Assembly (NCBI GenBank): GCA_021838065.1
Contig: JAKCEJ010000190.1
Span: 1-6,083 of the forward strand
DNA: 6,083 nt
Source: Pseudomonadota bacterium
GTDB taxonomy: Bacteria; Pseudomonadota; Gammaproteobacteria; Steroidobacterales; Steroidobacteraceae
Direction of reading: 5' to 3'
Part shown: piece after piece, positions 1 through 4,519 of the stretch
Numbering within the stretch: position 1 is the first letter of the stretch
Layout: each line of letters begins with the position of its first letter
Notes under the pieces: model-generated
Database searches by the model: none
What the model was told of the DNA's origin: nothing
Seen by the model: only the letters and a program-made list of their open reading frames with translations
Translations under genes and position numbers: made by a program

Positions 1-1036
1 TCCGATCTTCCTGCTGCTGCGCACCGAGCGGCTGCCCCAGCACGCCAACGGTATGCGCTTCACCGCCACCGCCGGCGGCGCCACCCTTCTCGAGCAGGAG
101 TATTACTCCATCGGCGGCGGGTTCATCGTGCGCGCCGGGGAGGACCAGGCGCGCGAGGCGAGCGCACGGACGGGCGCGCCGTACCCGTTCTCGAGCGGGC
201 GCGAGCTGCTCGCGCTGTGCCGGGAAAACGGACTGGAGATCTTCGAGCTGGTGCTCGCCAACGAGTGCGCCTGGGCCAGCGAGGCGAGCGTGCGCGCCGG
301 CGTGCTGCGCATCTGGGCAGTGATGCAGGCTTGCGTCGAGCGCGGTTTCCGCCAGAACGGCGTGCTGCCCGGGCCGCTGAAGGTGCGCCGGCGCGCCCCG
401 AAGCTCTACCGCCAGCTCACCGAGAGCGGCCTGTCCCGCCCGCTCGAGGCGCTCGACTGGGTGGATGCCTTCGCGCTGGCGGTCAACGAGGAGAACGCCG
501 CCGGCGGGCGGGTGGTGACCGCGCCGACCAATGGCGCGGCGGGCATCGTGCCGGCGGTGCTGCATTACTACCGGCGCTTCGAGCCCGGCGCGAGCGAGGA
601 TGGGGTGCTGCGCTTCCTGCTCAGCGCCGCGGCCATCGGCATGCTCTACAAGCAGAACGCCTCGATCTCGGGCGCCGAGATGGGCTGCCAGGGCGAGGTG
701 GGCGTGGCGTGCTCCATGGCCGCCGGCGGCCTGGTGGCGGCGCTGCAGGGCAGCAACGAGCAGATCGAGAACGCCGCCGAGATCGGCATGGAGCACAACC
801 TCGGGCTCACCTGCGATCCGGTCGGGGGCCTGGTGCAGATCCCGTGCATCGAGCGCAACGCCATGGGCGCGGTGAAGGCGATCAACGCCGCGCGCCTCTC
901 TATGCGCGGCGACGGCAGCCACAAAGTCTCCCTCGATCACGTGATCGTCACCATGCGCCAGACGGGCGCGGACATGTCGACGATCTACAAGGAGACCTCT
1001 CAGGGCGGGCTTGCGGTGAACGTCACGGAGTGCTGA
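1..1036 (+). CDS. sdaA: L-serine ammonia-lyase (serine dehydratase), iron-sulfur dependent, 5'-truncated by window
   Basis: This cytosolic enzyme deaminates L-serine to pyruvate and ammonia using a [4Fe-4S] cluster in place of PLP. The reading frame is open from position 2, and the ATG at 53 is internal: the 17 codons before it (ending LPQHANG) belong to the conserved run LPxHxNGMRF that precedes the YYSIGGGF motif. About 344 residues are visible, against about 455-460 for single-chain SdaA proteins, so roughly 110-115 N-terminal residues lie outside the window. Counting from the ATG at 53, cysteines 212 (EMGCQGEVG), 254 (LTCDPVGG), 265 (IPCIERN) and 327 (the last residue) have spacings of 42, 11 and 62. 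These equal the spacings of the cluster ligands and C-terminal Cys as I recall them for the Legionella enzyme, where the terminal Cys caps the cluster. The alpha domain motifs APTNGAAGIVPAV and GDGSHKVSLD are intact. It converges with the downstream cyclase gene. Identification is near certain; sdaA versus sdaB naming is not resolvable. Confidence 0.96.
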   Translation, partial: PIFLLLRTERLPQHANGMRFTATAGGATLLEQEYYSIGGGFIVRAGEDQAREASARTGAPYPFSSGRELLALCRENGLEIFELVLANECAWASEASVRAGVLRIWAVMQACVERGFRQNGVLPGPLKVRRRAPKLYRQLTESGLSRPLEALDWVDAFALAVNEENAAGGRVVTAPTNGAAGIVPAVLHYYRRFEPGASEDGVLRFLLSAAAIGMLYKQNASISGAEMGCQGEVGVACSMAAGGLVAALQGSNEQIENAAEIGMEHNLGLTCDPVGGLVQIPCIERNAMGAVKAINAARLSMRGDGSHKVSLDHVIVTMRQTGADMSTIYKETSQGGLAVNVTEC

Positions 1037-1050
1037 GAGCACTCAGCGCT
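1029..1050. terminator. Hairpin spanning both convergent stop codons
   Basis: A nine-pair inverted repeat (one G-T pair) runs from 1029-1037 to 1042-1050 with the four-base loop AGCA. It contains the sdaA stop (TGA, 1034-1036) and the stop of the opposing cyclase gene (TCA on the plus strand, 1043-1045). No T-tract follows on either side, so it is not a classical intrinsic terminator. A role as a bidirectional 3'-end hairpin is inferred from its position. Confidence 0.4.
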
Positions 1051-2071
1051 TCGCGAGTTCCCCGGCGAGCGAGACGCGGTTGCGTCCGGCGGCCTTCGCA
1101 TCATAGAGCGCCGCATCGGCGCGGTGGCGAAGCGTCTCGAGCGTCTCGCCAGCGCGGCCGCTCGCCACCCCGATCGACAGCGTCACCTCGCCGGCGAACT
1201 GCGCCCCGTCGGGATGCACGATGAGACTCCTCTGGGCCGAGGAGCGGATCCGCTCGCCGAGGGCGGCGGCATGGCTGAGCGGCTTGCCGCGCAGCAGCAC
1301 CACGAACTCATCGCCGCCGACGCGCGCGGCGACATCCTCGCTCGCGAGCGTCTCGCGCAGGATCTTGGCCACCTTCATCAGCACCTTGTCGCCGACCACG
1401 TGCCCGTGGGTGTCGTTGATGCGCTTGAAGTAATCGACGTCCACGGCGAGCAGCACCACCTGCGCGAAATCCGCCGCACCCTCCTGGCCCTGGAACGCGC
1501 GGCGAAAGCCGCTGAGATTGGCGAGCCCCGTGAGCGGATCGCGCAGCGGCTCGGTCTGCGCCCGCTCGAGCCGCTCGAGCACCCCGAACACCTCCTCGCG
1601 CTGCCTGGTGAGCTGCGCGTGCAGACCGCTCAGCGTCGATTGCACCTGCGCAGCCTGCGAGATCAGCTCTCCGATGAGCGCGCGCACGGCCTCGATCTGG
1701 CGCGAGGCAAGCTGCCCGGTGGCGCTCTCGAGCATGTGGCTGAAGCGCTGCAGAGTGCCCTCGGCCTCGGCCGTATCCTGCTCGGTGCGCCCGATCAGCT
1801 CGCGCAGCTCGCGCTGCGCGAGCTCGAACATCTCGACGTCGCGCGCGGCAATGTGCAGGGCGTGCAGGCGGCAGATCTCGGCATCGTTGAGCGGGGCTGC
1901 GGCCTCGAGCCGCTTCTGGAGCTCCTGGGTGAGCGGGGGATTGATCTCGGCGGCGTGCTCGTACCAGACGGCGTAGCTCACCGGGTGATACCCGGCTTCG
2001 TGCGGCGACATTAACTGCAGCGCCCGCCGAAGAATCTCGGCGCTCTCTTCCCTAGATTGCTGGTAGCGCAT
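1043..2071 (-). CDS. GGDEF-domain diguanylate cyclase, soluble, with helical N-terminal region
   Basis: This protein is predicted to condense two GTP into cyclic di-GMP. The 342 residues fall into two parts. Residues 1-175 are helical with no membrane segment; they begin with a HPVSYAVWYEH motif (29-39), seen at the N-terminus of many proteobacterial GGDEF proteins, and continue as a likely coiled coil at about 85-172. Residues 177-335 are a complete GGDEF domain: DPLTGLAN at 178, DVDYFKRIND (metal-binding Asp 211) and the intact active-site loop GGDEF at 252-256. The inhibitory I-site normally reads RxxD just before the loop; here it is ASED (243-246), so the Arg is missing and c-di-GMP feedback is probably weak or absent. 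No EAL domain is present. The ATG at 2071 is the most upstream start, since an in-frame TAA lies at 2102-2104, but it has no clear Shine-Dalgarno. The stimulus is unknown. Confidence 0.93.
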   Translation of the reverse strand: MRYQQSREESAEILRRALQLMSPHEAGYHPVSYAVWYEHAAEINPPLTQELQKRLEAAAPLNDAEICRLHALHIAARDVEMFELAQRELRELIGRTEQDTAEAEGTLQRFSHMLESATGQLASRQIEAVRALIGELISQAAQVQSTLSGLHAQLTRQREEVFGVLERLERAQTEPLRDPLTGLANLSGFRRAFQGQEGAADFAQVVLLAVDVDYFKRINDTHGHVVGDKVLMKVAKILRETLASEDVAARVGGDEFVVLLRGKPLSHAAALGERIRSSAQRSLIVHPDGAQFAGEVTLSIGVASGRAGETLETLRHRADAALYDAKAAGRNRVSLAGELAKR

Positions 2072-2162
2072 GCGGTCGGTGGAGAGAACCCTTGTTTTTA
2101 CTTAATTTTCCTCAGTCTAGCACCGACGATACCGCGTTGCACCTGCGGACGGGCGCACGACA

Positions 2163-2188
2163 CTGCCGCGGCCCGGTGGCCGCGGCAG
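2163..2188. terminator. Perfect 11-bp GC-rich inverted repeat, possible terminator
   Basis: CTGCCGCGGCC at 2163-2173 is followed by the loop CGGT (2174-2177) and the exact complement GGCCGCGGCAG at 2178-2188. It lies about 80 nt downstream of the csrA stop. No U-run follows in either direction. It could serve as a Rho-assisted terminator or an mRNA 3'-end stabiliser; the function is inferred only from position and stability. Confidence 0.45.
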
Positions 2189-2227
2189 CGCCGCTGCATG
2201 AAAGAATGGAGCCGCCGGTGACACTGC

Positions 2228-2250
2228 GGCGCGCGTGCTGGGCGCGCGCC
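2228..2250. terminator. 8-bp GC hairpin just downstream of csrA
   Basis: GGCGCGCG (2228-2235) pairs with CGCGCGCC (2243-2250) across a seven-base loop. It begins about 18 nt past the csrA stop on the minus strand. No T-tract follows, so it is a weak candidate 3'-end structure for the csrA transcript. Confidence 0.35.
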
Positions 2251-2267
2251 GGAGGCGGCGAGCCGGC

Positions 2268-2498
2268 TCAGACGCCGGGCGGCGCGAAGCTCGGCACCGG
2301 CTTCGGCGCCTCCCCGTTGCCCGCCGCCGCACGCTGCTCACGCTTGATCCGCTCGTAGATTTCCTCGCGGTGCACCGCGATGTTCTTCGGCGCATTGATG
2401 CCGACGCGCACCTGGTTGCCCTTGACGCCGAGCACCGTAATGGTCACCTCGTCCCCGATCATCACGGTCTCGCCGACTCGCCTGGTAAGAATGAGCAT
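2268..2498 (-). CDS. csrA: Carbon storage regulator CsrA (RsmA), 76 residues
   Basis: CsrA is a small homodimeric RNA-binding protein that binds GGA motifs in mRNA leaders and controls translation and stability of transcripts for carbon storage, motility and biofilm formation. The start is the ATG at 2498 giving MLILTRRVGE; the frame is open further upstream but that stretch is unrelated to CsrA. Residues 1-55 match the family closely, including LTRRVGE, IGDEV, VLGVKGNQVR and APKNIAVHREEIY. Leu4 and Arg44, the main RNA-contact residues, are present. The protein is longer than the usual 61-65 residues: residues 56-76 form an Ala/Gly/Pro-rich tail. A GAGAGGA Shine-Dalgarno (2506-2512) sits 7 nt before the start and holds a GGA that could allow autoregulation. 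The gene starts 55 nt after the fecR stop on the same strand, so read-through or a weak promoter in the gap are both possible. Confidence 0.96.
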   Translation of the reverse strand: MLILTRRVGETVMIGDEVTITVLGVKGNQVRVGINAPKNIAVHREEIYERIKREQRAAAGNGEAPKPVPSFAPPGV

Positions 2499-2505
2499 CT
2501 GCTGG

Positions 2506-2512
2506 TCCTCTC
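2506..2512 (-). promoter_or_regulatory. csrA ribosome-binding site
   Basis: GAGAGGA on the minus strand, 7 nt before ATG 2498, decides the csrA start over the longer open frame. Because CsrA proteins bind AGGA/ANGGA sites, this RBS is also a plausible self-repression site; that is inference. Confidence 0.7.
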
Positions 2513-2553
2513 TAGGTCTTAATGATCCAATGAACAATCCGATCCGCGCACAA

Positions 2554-3591
2554 TCAACGGGGAACACCCCTCCCCCCTGGGCGCGCGGAGCGGTATGCCA
2601 GAATGAGCTCCCCGTCCTCCTGAGTGACGGTGATGGGCTCGATCCGGGCAATGCGATCAAGCGTGGCGCCGACGTTGCGGACGCTGAACGCCCCGCCGAT
2701 CCGCATCTGAGCCGCGCGCGGGTCGACGATGACGATGCGCTGCGGCGTATAACGGCTCAAATTGCTGACGAGCCTCGAGAGAGGCTCCCCCCGTGTCTCG
2801 ATGATGCCCTGGCGCCAGCGGATCACGTTCGCCGCAAGGGCCGGGCGCACGGCGCCGATCAGGCCGAGCGGGGAATACTCGATCTGCTGATTGGCCGTGA
2901 GGCGCCGCGTCCAGGCCGGCGGCGCGTGAGCTCCGCTGCCAAGGCCCTCCACCGCGACCGCGCCGCTCACGACCGTCACGAGCACATCGCCGTCGCTCTT
3001 TCGGTAGACGTCAAAGCGGGTGCCGAGCACGCGCACCTCGCTGTGGGCAAGCAGGATGCGGAACGGGCGCGCCGGATCGTGCACGACCTCAAAGAACACC
3101 TCCCCGCGCAGCAGCTTCACCCGCCGGTTCGAGGGGCTGCCCACCCAGCGCAGCCGGGTGTTGGTGTTGAGGTAGGCCACGCTGCCATCGGGCAGCACGA
3201 CCGTGGCGGTCTGCCCGATGCCGGTCCGATACGTGTGCGGCAGGTAGCCGAGGTCCCACAGCCACAGGCCAGCGGCTAGCGCCGCGGCCAGCATGGCCGT
3301 CGCCGCCACACCCGCGAGCCACAGCGTGCCGCGGGCGAGGCGCGCGCGGCGCGGCTCGCCCGCCACGCCCGCCACGAGCGCGGCGCGCGAGGTCCCCTTG
3401 AGCTCCGCAGCAATATCAAGTACTGCGCGCAACTCACTGAATTCTTTTGAGTTCAGTGGGTCAGCGAGCCAGCCCTCCAGCGCGCGCTGGCGTCCCGGCG
3501 TGAGGCCGCGGCCCATCCGTGTGAGCCACGCGGCCGCCTGCGCCCGCGCGCGCCGCTGCCGTCGTCGTTCAAGGAGGGTGTCGAGACTCAA
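2554..3591 (-). CDS. fecR: FecR-family anti-sigma/sigma regulator, inner membrane
   Basis: This protein is predicted to carry the signal from an outer-membrane TonB-dependent receptor to a cytoplasmic ECF sigma factor. Its 345 residues show the full FecR layout. Residues 15-60 are a cytoplasmic FecR N-terminal domain (AAWLTRMGRGL, GWLADP). One membrane segment covers about 90-112. The periplasmic FecR domain at about 121-215 includes VVLPDGSVAYLNTNTRLRW, LLRGEVFFEV and VLGTRFDVY. An STN-like C-terminal domain at about 262-333 ends QEDGELILAYR. The start is a TTG at 3591 with GGAGGT three bases upstream, overlapping the sigma stop by 4 bp (TTGA), so translational coupling is very likely. The symbol is used in the family sense; the substrate need not be iron citrate. 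Whether it inhibits or activates its sigma cannot be read from the sequence. Confidence 0.93.
   Translation of the reverse strand: MSLDTLLERRRQRRARAQAAAWLTRMGRGLTPGRQRALEGWLADPLNSKEFSELRAVLDIAAELKGTSRAALVAGVAGEPRRARLARGTLWLAGVAATAMLAAALAAGLWLWDLGYLPHTYRTGIGQTATVVLPDGSVAYLNTNTRLRWVGSPSNRRVKLLRGEVFFEVVHDPARPFRILLAHSEVRVLGTRFDVYRKSDGDVLVTVVSGAVAVEGLGSGAHAPPAWTRRLTANQQIEYSPLGLIGAVRPALAANVIRWRQGIIETRGEPLSRLVSNLSRYTPQRIVIVDPRAAQMRIGGAFSVRNVGATLDRIARIEPITVTQEDGELILAYRSARPGGRGVPR
3433..3460. repeat. AT-rich inverted repeat inside fecR
   Basis: CACTGAA (3435-3441) and TTCAGTG (3452-3458) form seven-base arms. The pairing extends to 12 pairs with two G-T wobbles on the plus strand, around a TTTT loop at 3445-3448. 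In the fecR mRNA the two wobbles become A-C mismatches, so the hairpin is weaker there. The patch is unusually AT-rich for this gene. It encodes residues around NSKEFSEL of the N-terminal domain, so coding constraint may be the whole explanation. Confidence 0.45.
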
Positions 3592-4157
3592 TCGACCTCC
3601 GCCAGATCAATGCCTTGCGATGACAATGTCATGCGGCATTGCTTCAATGCCCGCGTCATGCGCTTATCGACCCGTCGTTCGGAAATCCCGAGCCGCGCGG
3701 CGATTTCCCTGCGCGACTTGCCCTGCACGTGGGCGAGGACGAACACCGCGCGCAGCGGCGGACTCAAGTCCTGGATCACCGCCGCGAGGCGCTGCGCGAT
3801 CTGCTCGGCCAGCACCCGCTGGTCCGGCCCCGCCGAGCGATCCGCCACCTCCTCCATCCCCGCCGGGCCGCTGATCACCGCGCTTTCCACTCGGCGCCGG
3901 CGCAGATGCATCAGCGCGAAGTTGGTCGCGATCTTGAAAAGCATCGCGCGCGGGAACAGCACCTGCTCCGGCCGGTACATGCGGTGCAGCTGCTCGTAAG
4001 TGTCCTGGGCAACCTCGCGCGCCAGATCCACCCGGCCGAGCATCTGCGTCAGATACGCCAGCAGCTGCGCCTCGTGTGCCCGGCACAGCTGCTCGACGAA
4101 TGTCTCTGCCCCCCCCGATTTGGGGAAATGCCTGATCTCGCCCAACCGACTATCCAT
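3588..4157 (-). CDS. FecI-like ECF RNA polymerase sigma factor
   Basis: This is a 189-residue sigma factor of the ECF group, expected to direct RNA polymerase to a small set of promoters when its FecR partner signals. The sigma-2 domain covers about 20-92: LLAYLTQMLGRVDLAREVAQ and DTYEQLHRM, then the -10 recognition helix LFKIATNFALMHLRRRR. The sigma-4 domain covers about 115-175: LSPPLRAVFVLAHVQGKS and a helix-turn-helix REIAARLGISERRVDKRMTRAL. There are no extra C-terminal domains. The start is the ATG at 4157, because an in-frame TAG lies three codons upstream; its Shine-Dalgarno is weak. It is the first gene of the unit with fecR and diverges from the small peptide gene. Likely targets are the adjacent receptor and possibly the peptide gene, but this is inference. 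Confidence 0.93.
   Translation of the reverse strand: MDSRLGEIRHFPKSGGAETFVEQLCRAHEAQLLAYLTQMLGRVDLAREVAQDTYEQLHRMYRPEQVLFPRAMLFKIATNFALMHLRRRRVESAVISGPAGMEEVADRSAGPDQRVLAEQIAQRLAAVIQDLSPPLRAVFVLAHVQGKSRREIAARLGISERRVDKRMTRALKQCRMTLSSQGIDLAEVD
3595..3600 (-). promoter_or_regulatory. fecR ribosome-binding site before a TTG start
   Basis: GGAGGT on the minus strand lies within the last codons of the sigma gene, 3 nt before the TTG at 3591. It supports the rare TTG start and the TTGA overlap, since no ATG is available until residue 26, inside the conserved N-terminal domain. Confidence 0.65.
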
Positions 4158-4228
4158 TCCCTATTCCATTAGGTGTAGAGATGCGCGGGGAGGACCTTCC
4201 CCCCCTGCCCGCGTGAAAATTGGCAGGC

Positions 4229-4283
4229 GCCGTGCCGCGCGCCGGCATTGAACATAATGAGGCGCCGGGGAGCCGGGCACGGC
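4229..4283. repeat. Long-range inverted repeat upstream of the peptide gene
   Basis: Perfect eight-base arms GCCGTGCC (4229-4236) and GGCACGGC (4276-4283) enclose a second stem, GCGCC (4239-4243) with GGCGC (4261-4265), around an AT-rich 17-base loop. It could be an operator dyad or, if transcription starts upstream, a structured leader of the peptide mRNA. Confidence 0.5.
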
Positions 4284-4315
4284 AGCAGACTGTGATCGAC
4301 CCTCGGTTCACTGAA

Positions 4316-4322
4316 TAAGGAG
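4316..4322 (+). promoter_or_regulatory. Strong ribosome-binding site of the peptide gene
   Basis: TAAGGAG lies exactly 7 nt before the ATG at 4330. It is the best Shine-Dalgarno in the window and is strong evidence that the short frame is translated. Confidence 0.85.
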
Positions 4323-4329
4323 TTACGGC

Positions 4330-4491
4330 ATGAGCACACCGGTACACGAGCCATCCCGCCAGAGCGCCCCGCCCGGGGCGCCGCAGGCCGAGGCGCCCGC
4401 CGAGTTCCCCGAGCTCGGGCGCATCTCGGACACCGAAGGCGCCATCCTCGGCGCCAAATACGACACGGCCGTCGGCTGGCATTGCTACTGA
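4330..4491 (+). CDS. 53-residue candidate RiPP precursor, lasso-peptide-like
   Basis: This short gene starts at ATG 4330 behind a near-perfect Shine-Dalgarno and ends at TGA 4489-4491. Residues 2-27 are Pro/Ala-rich and hydrophilic, with no signal peptide or membrane segment. The segment FPELGRISDTE (26-36) leads into GAILGAKYDTAVGWHCY (37-53). This fits a lasso-peptide precursor: Thr at -2 before the cleavage point, Gly at core position 1, Asp at core position 9 able to form the isopeptide ring, and an 8-residue tail with bulky Trp, His and Tyr. The LGRISDTE|G junction resembles leader ends of caulobacterial lasso precursors as I recall them. The neighbouring ECF sigma, FecR and TonB receptor genes are typical lasso-cluster companions. 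Against it, no maturation gene adjoins it, because the receptor gene ends 28 bp downstream on the other strand. The single Cys near the C-terminus is unusual. It may instead be another RiPP class or an unmodified peptide. Confidence 0.75.
   Translation: MSTPVHEPSRQSAPPGAPQAEAPAEFPELGRISDTEGAILGAKYDTAVGWHCY
4438..4488 (+). other. Predicted 17-residue core peptide
   Basis: If cleavage follows Thr35-Glu36, the released core begins with Gly37. A nine-residue ring would join the Gly37 amine to the Asp45 side chain. The remaining tail TAVGWHCY would thread through it with Trp50, His51 or Tyr53 as possible plugs. The boundary is inferred from the Thr(-2)/Gly(1)/Asp(9) pattern alone. Confidence 0.45.
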
Positions 4492-4519
4492 TCCATGCAG
4501 CCCGGCGCGCGCTCGCGGC

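Larger units (their letters stand above)
2072..2267. other. Intergenic region between csrA and the cyclase gene
   Basis: These 196 bp separate two minus-strand genes. They contain two strong GC-rich hairpins (2228-2250 and 2163-2188, listed separately) and an AT-rich patch at 2092-2110, just upstream of the cyclase gene. The AT-rich patch stands out in this GC-rich DNA and is the likeliest place for the cyclase promoter, but no convincing -35/-10 pair was found. No tRNA gene is seen here, although a serine tRNA often follows csrA in gammaproteobacteria. Confidence 0.5.
4158..4329. promoter_or_regulatory. Divergent intergenic region between ECF sigma gene and peptide gene
   Basis: These 172 bp must hold the promoters of the sigma/fecR unit and of the peptide gene. 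They contain two dyads: CGCGGG (4184-4189) with CCCGCG (4208-4213), and GCCGTGCC (4229-4236) with GGCACGGC (4276-4283). The second encloses a further five-pair stem and an AT-rich loop with CATAAT (4253-4258), a 5/6 match to a -10 box, but no -35 box lies at a proper distance. GTGAAAAT at 4213-4220 recalls the -35 of FecI-type promoters, but no matching -10 was found. The promoter assignment is therefore positional only. Confidence 0.5.

Noticed and set aside
217..1224. Long Arg-rich open frame overlapping sdaA
   Set aside because: It is a frame-shifted reading of the serine dehydratase gene with a composition typical of GC-rich shadow frames.
2080..2100. CsrA-binding-like ACAAGGG in the leader of the cyclase gene
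   Set aside because: It matches ACARGG, but the essential GGA core is GGG, so a CsrA site is not supported despite the attractive csrA/cyclase adjacency.
2114..2142. Sigma-70 promoter for the cyclase gene (TAGACT with GTGCAA 17 bp upstream, minus strand)
   Set aside because: Matches are only 4/6 and 3/6; this is no better than chance.
2527..2555. csrA promoter in the fecR-csrA gap (TTGATT, 17 bp, TTCATT)
   Set aside because: The -35 matches 4/6 but the -10 only 3/6, which is too weak to list as a feature.
2499..2660. N-terminal extension of csrA to 130 residues
   Set aside because: The upstream frame is open but its residues overlap the fecR 3' end and resemble nothing in CsrA. The family start MLILTRR at 2498 has its own good Shine-Dalgarno.
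4220..4258. Sigma-70 promoter TTGGCA ... CATAAT for the peptide gene
   Set aside because: Both boxes match 5/6, but they are 27 bp apart, far from the 16-18 bp needed.
4169..4482. Minus-strand open frames opposite the peptide gene (4150-4482 and 4169-4354)
   Set aside because: They lack ribosome-binding sites and recognisable domains. They run through the divergent promoter region and are explained as reverse-strand shadows of GC-rich DNA.
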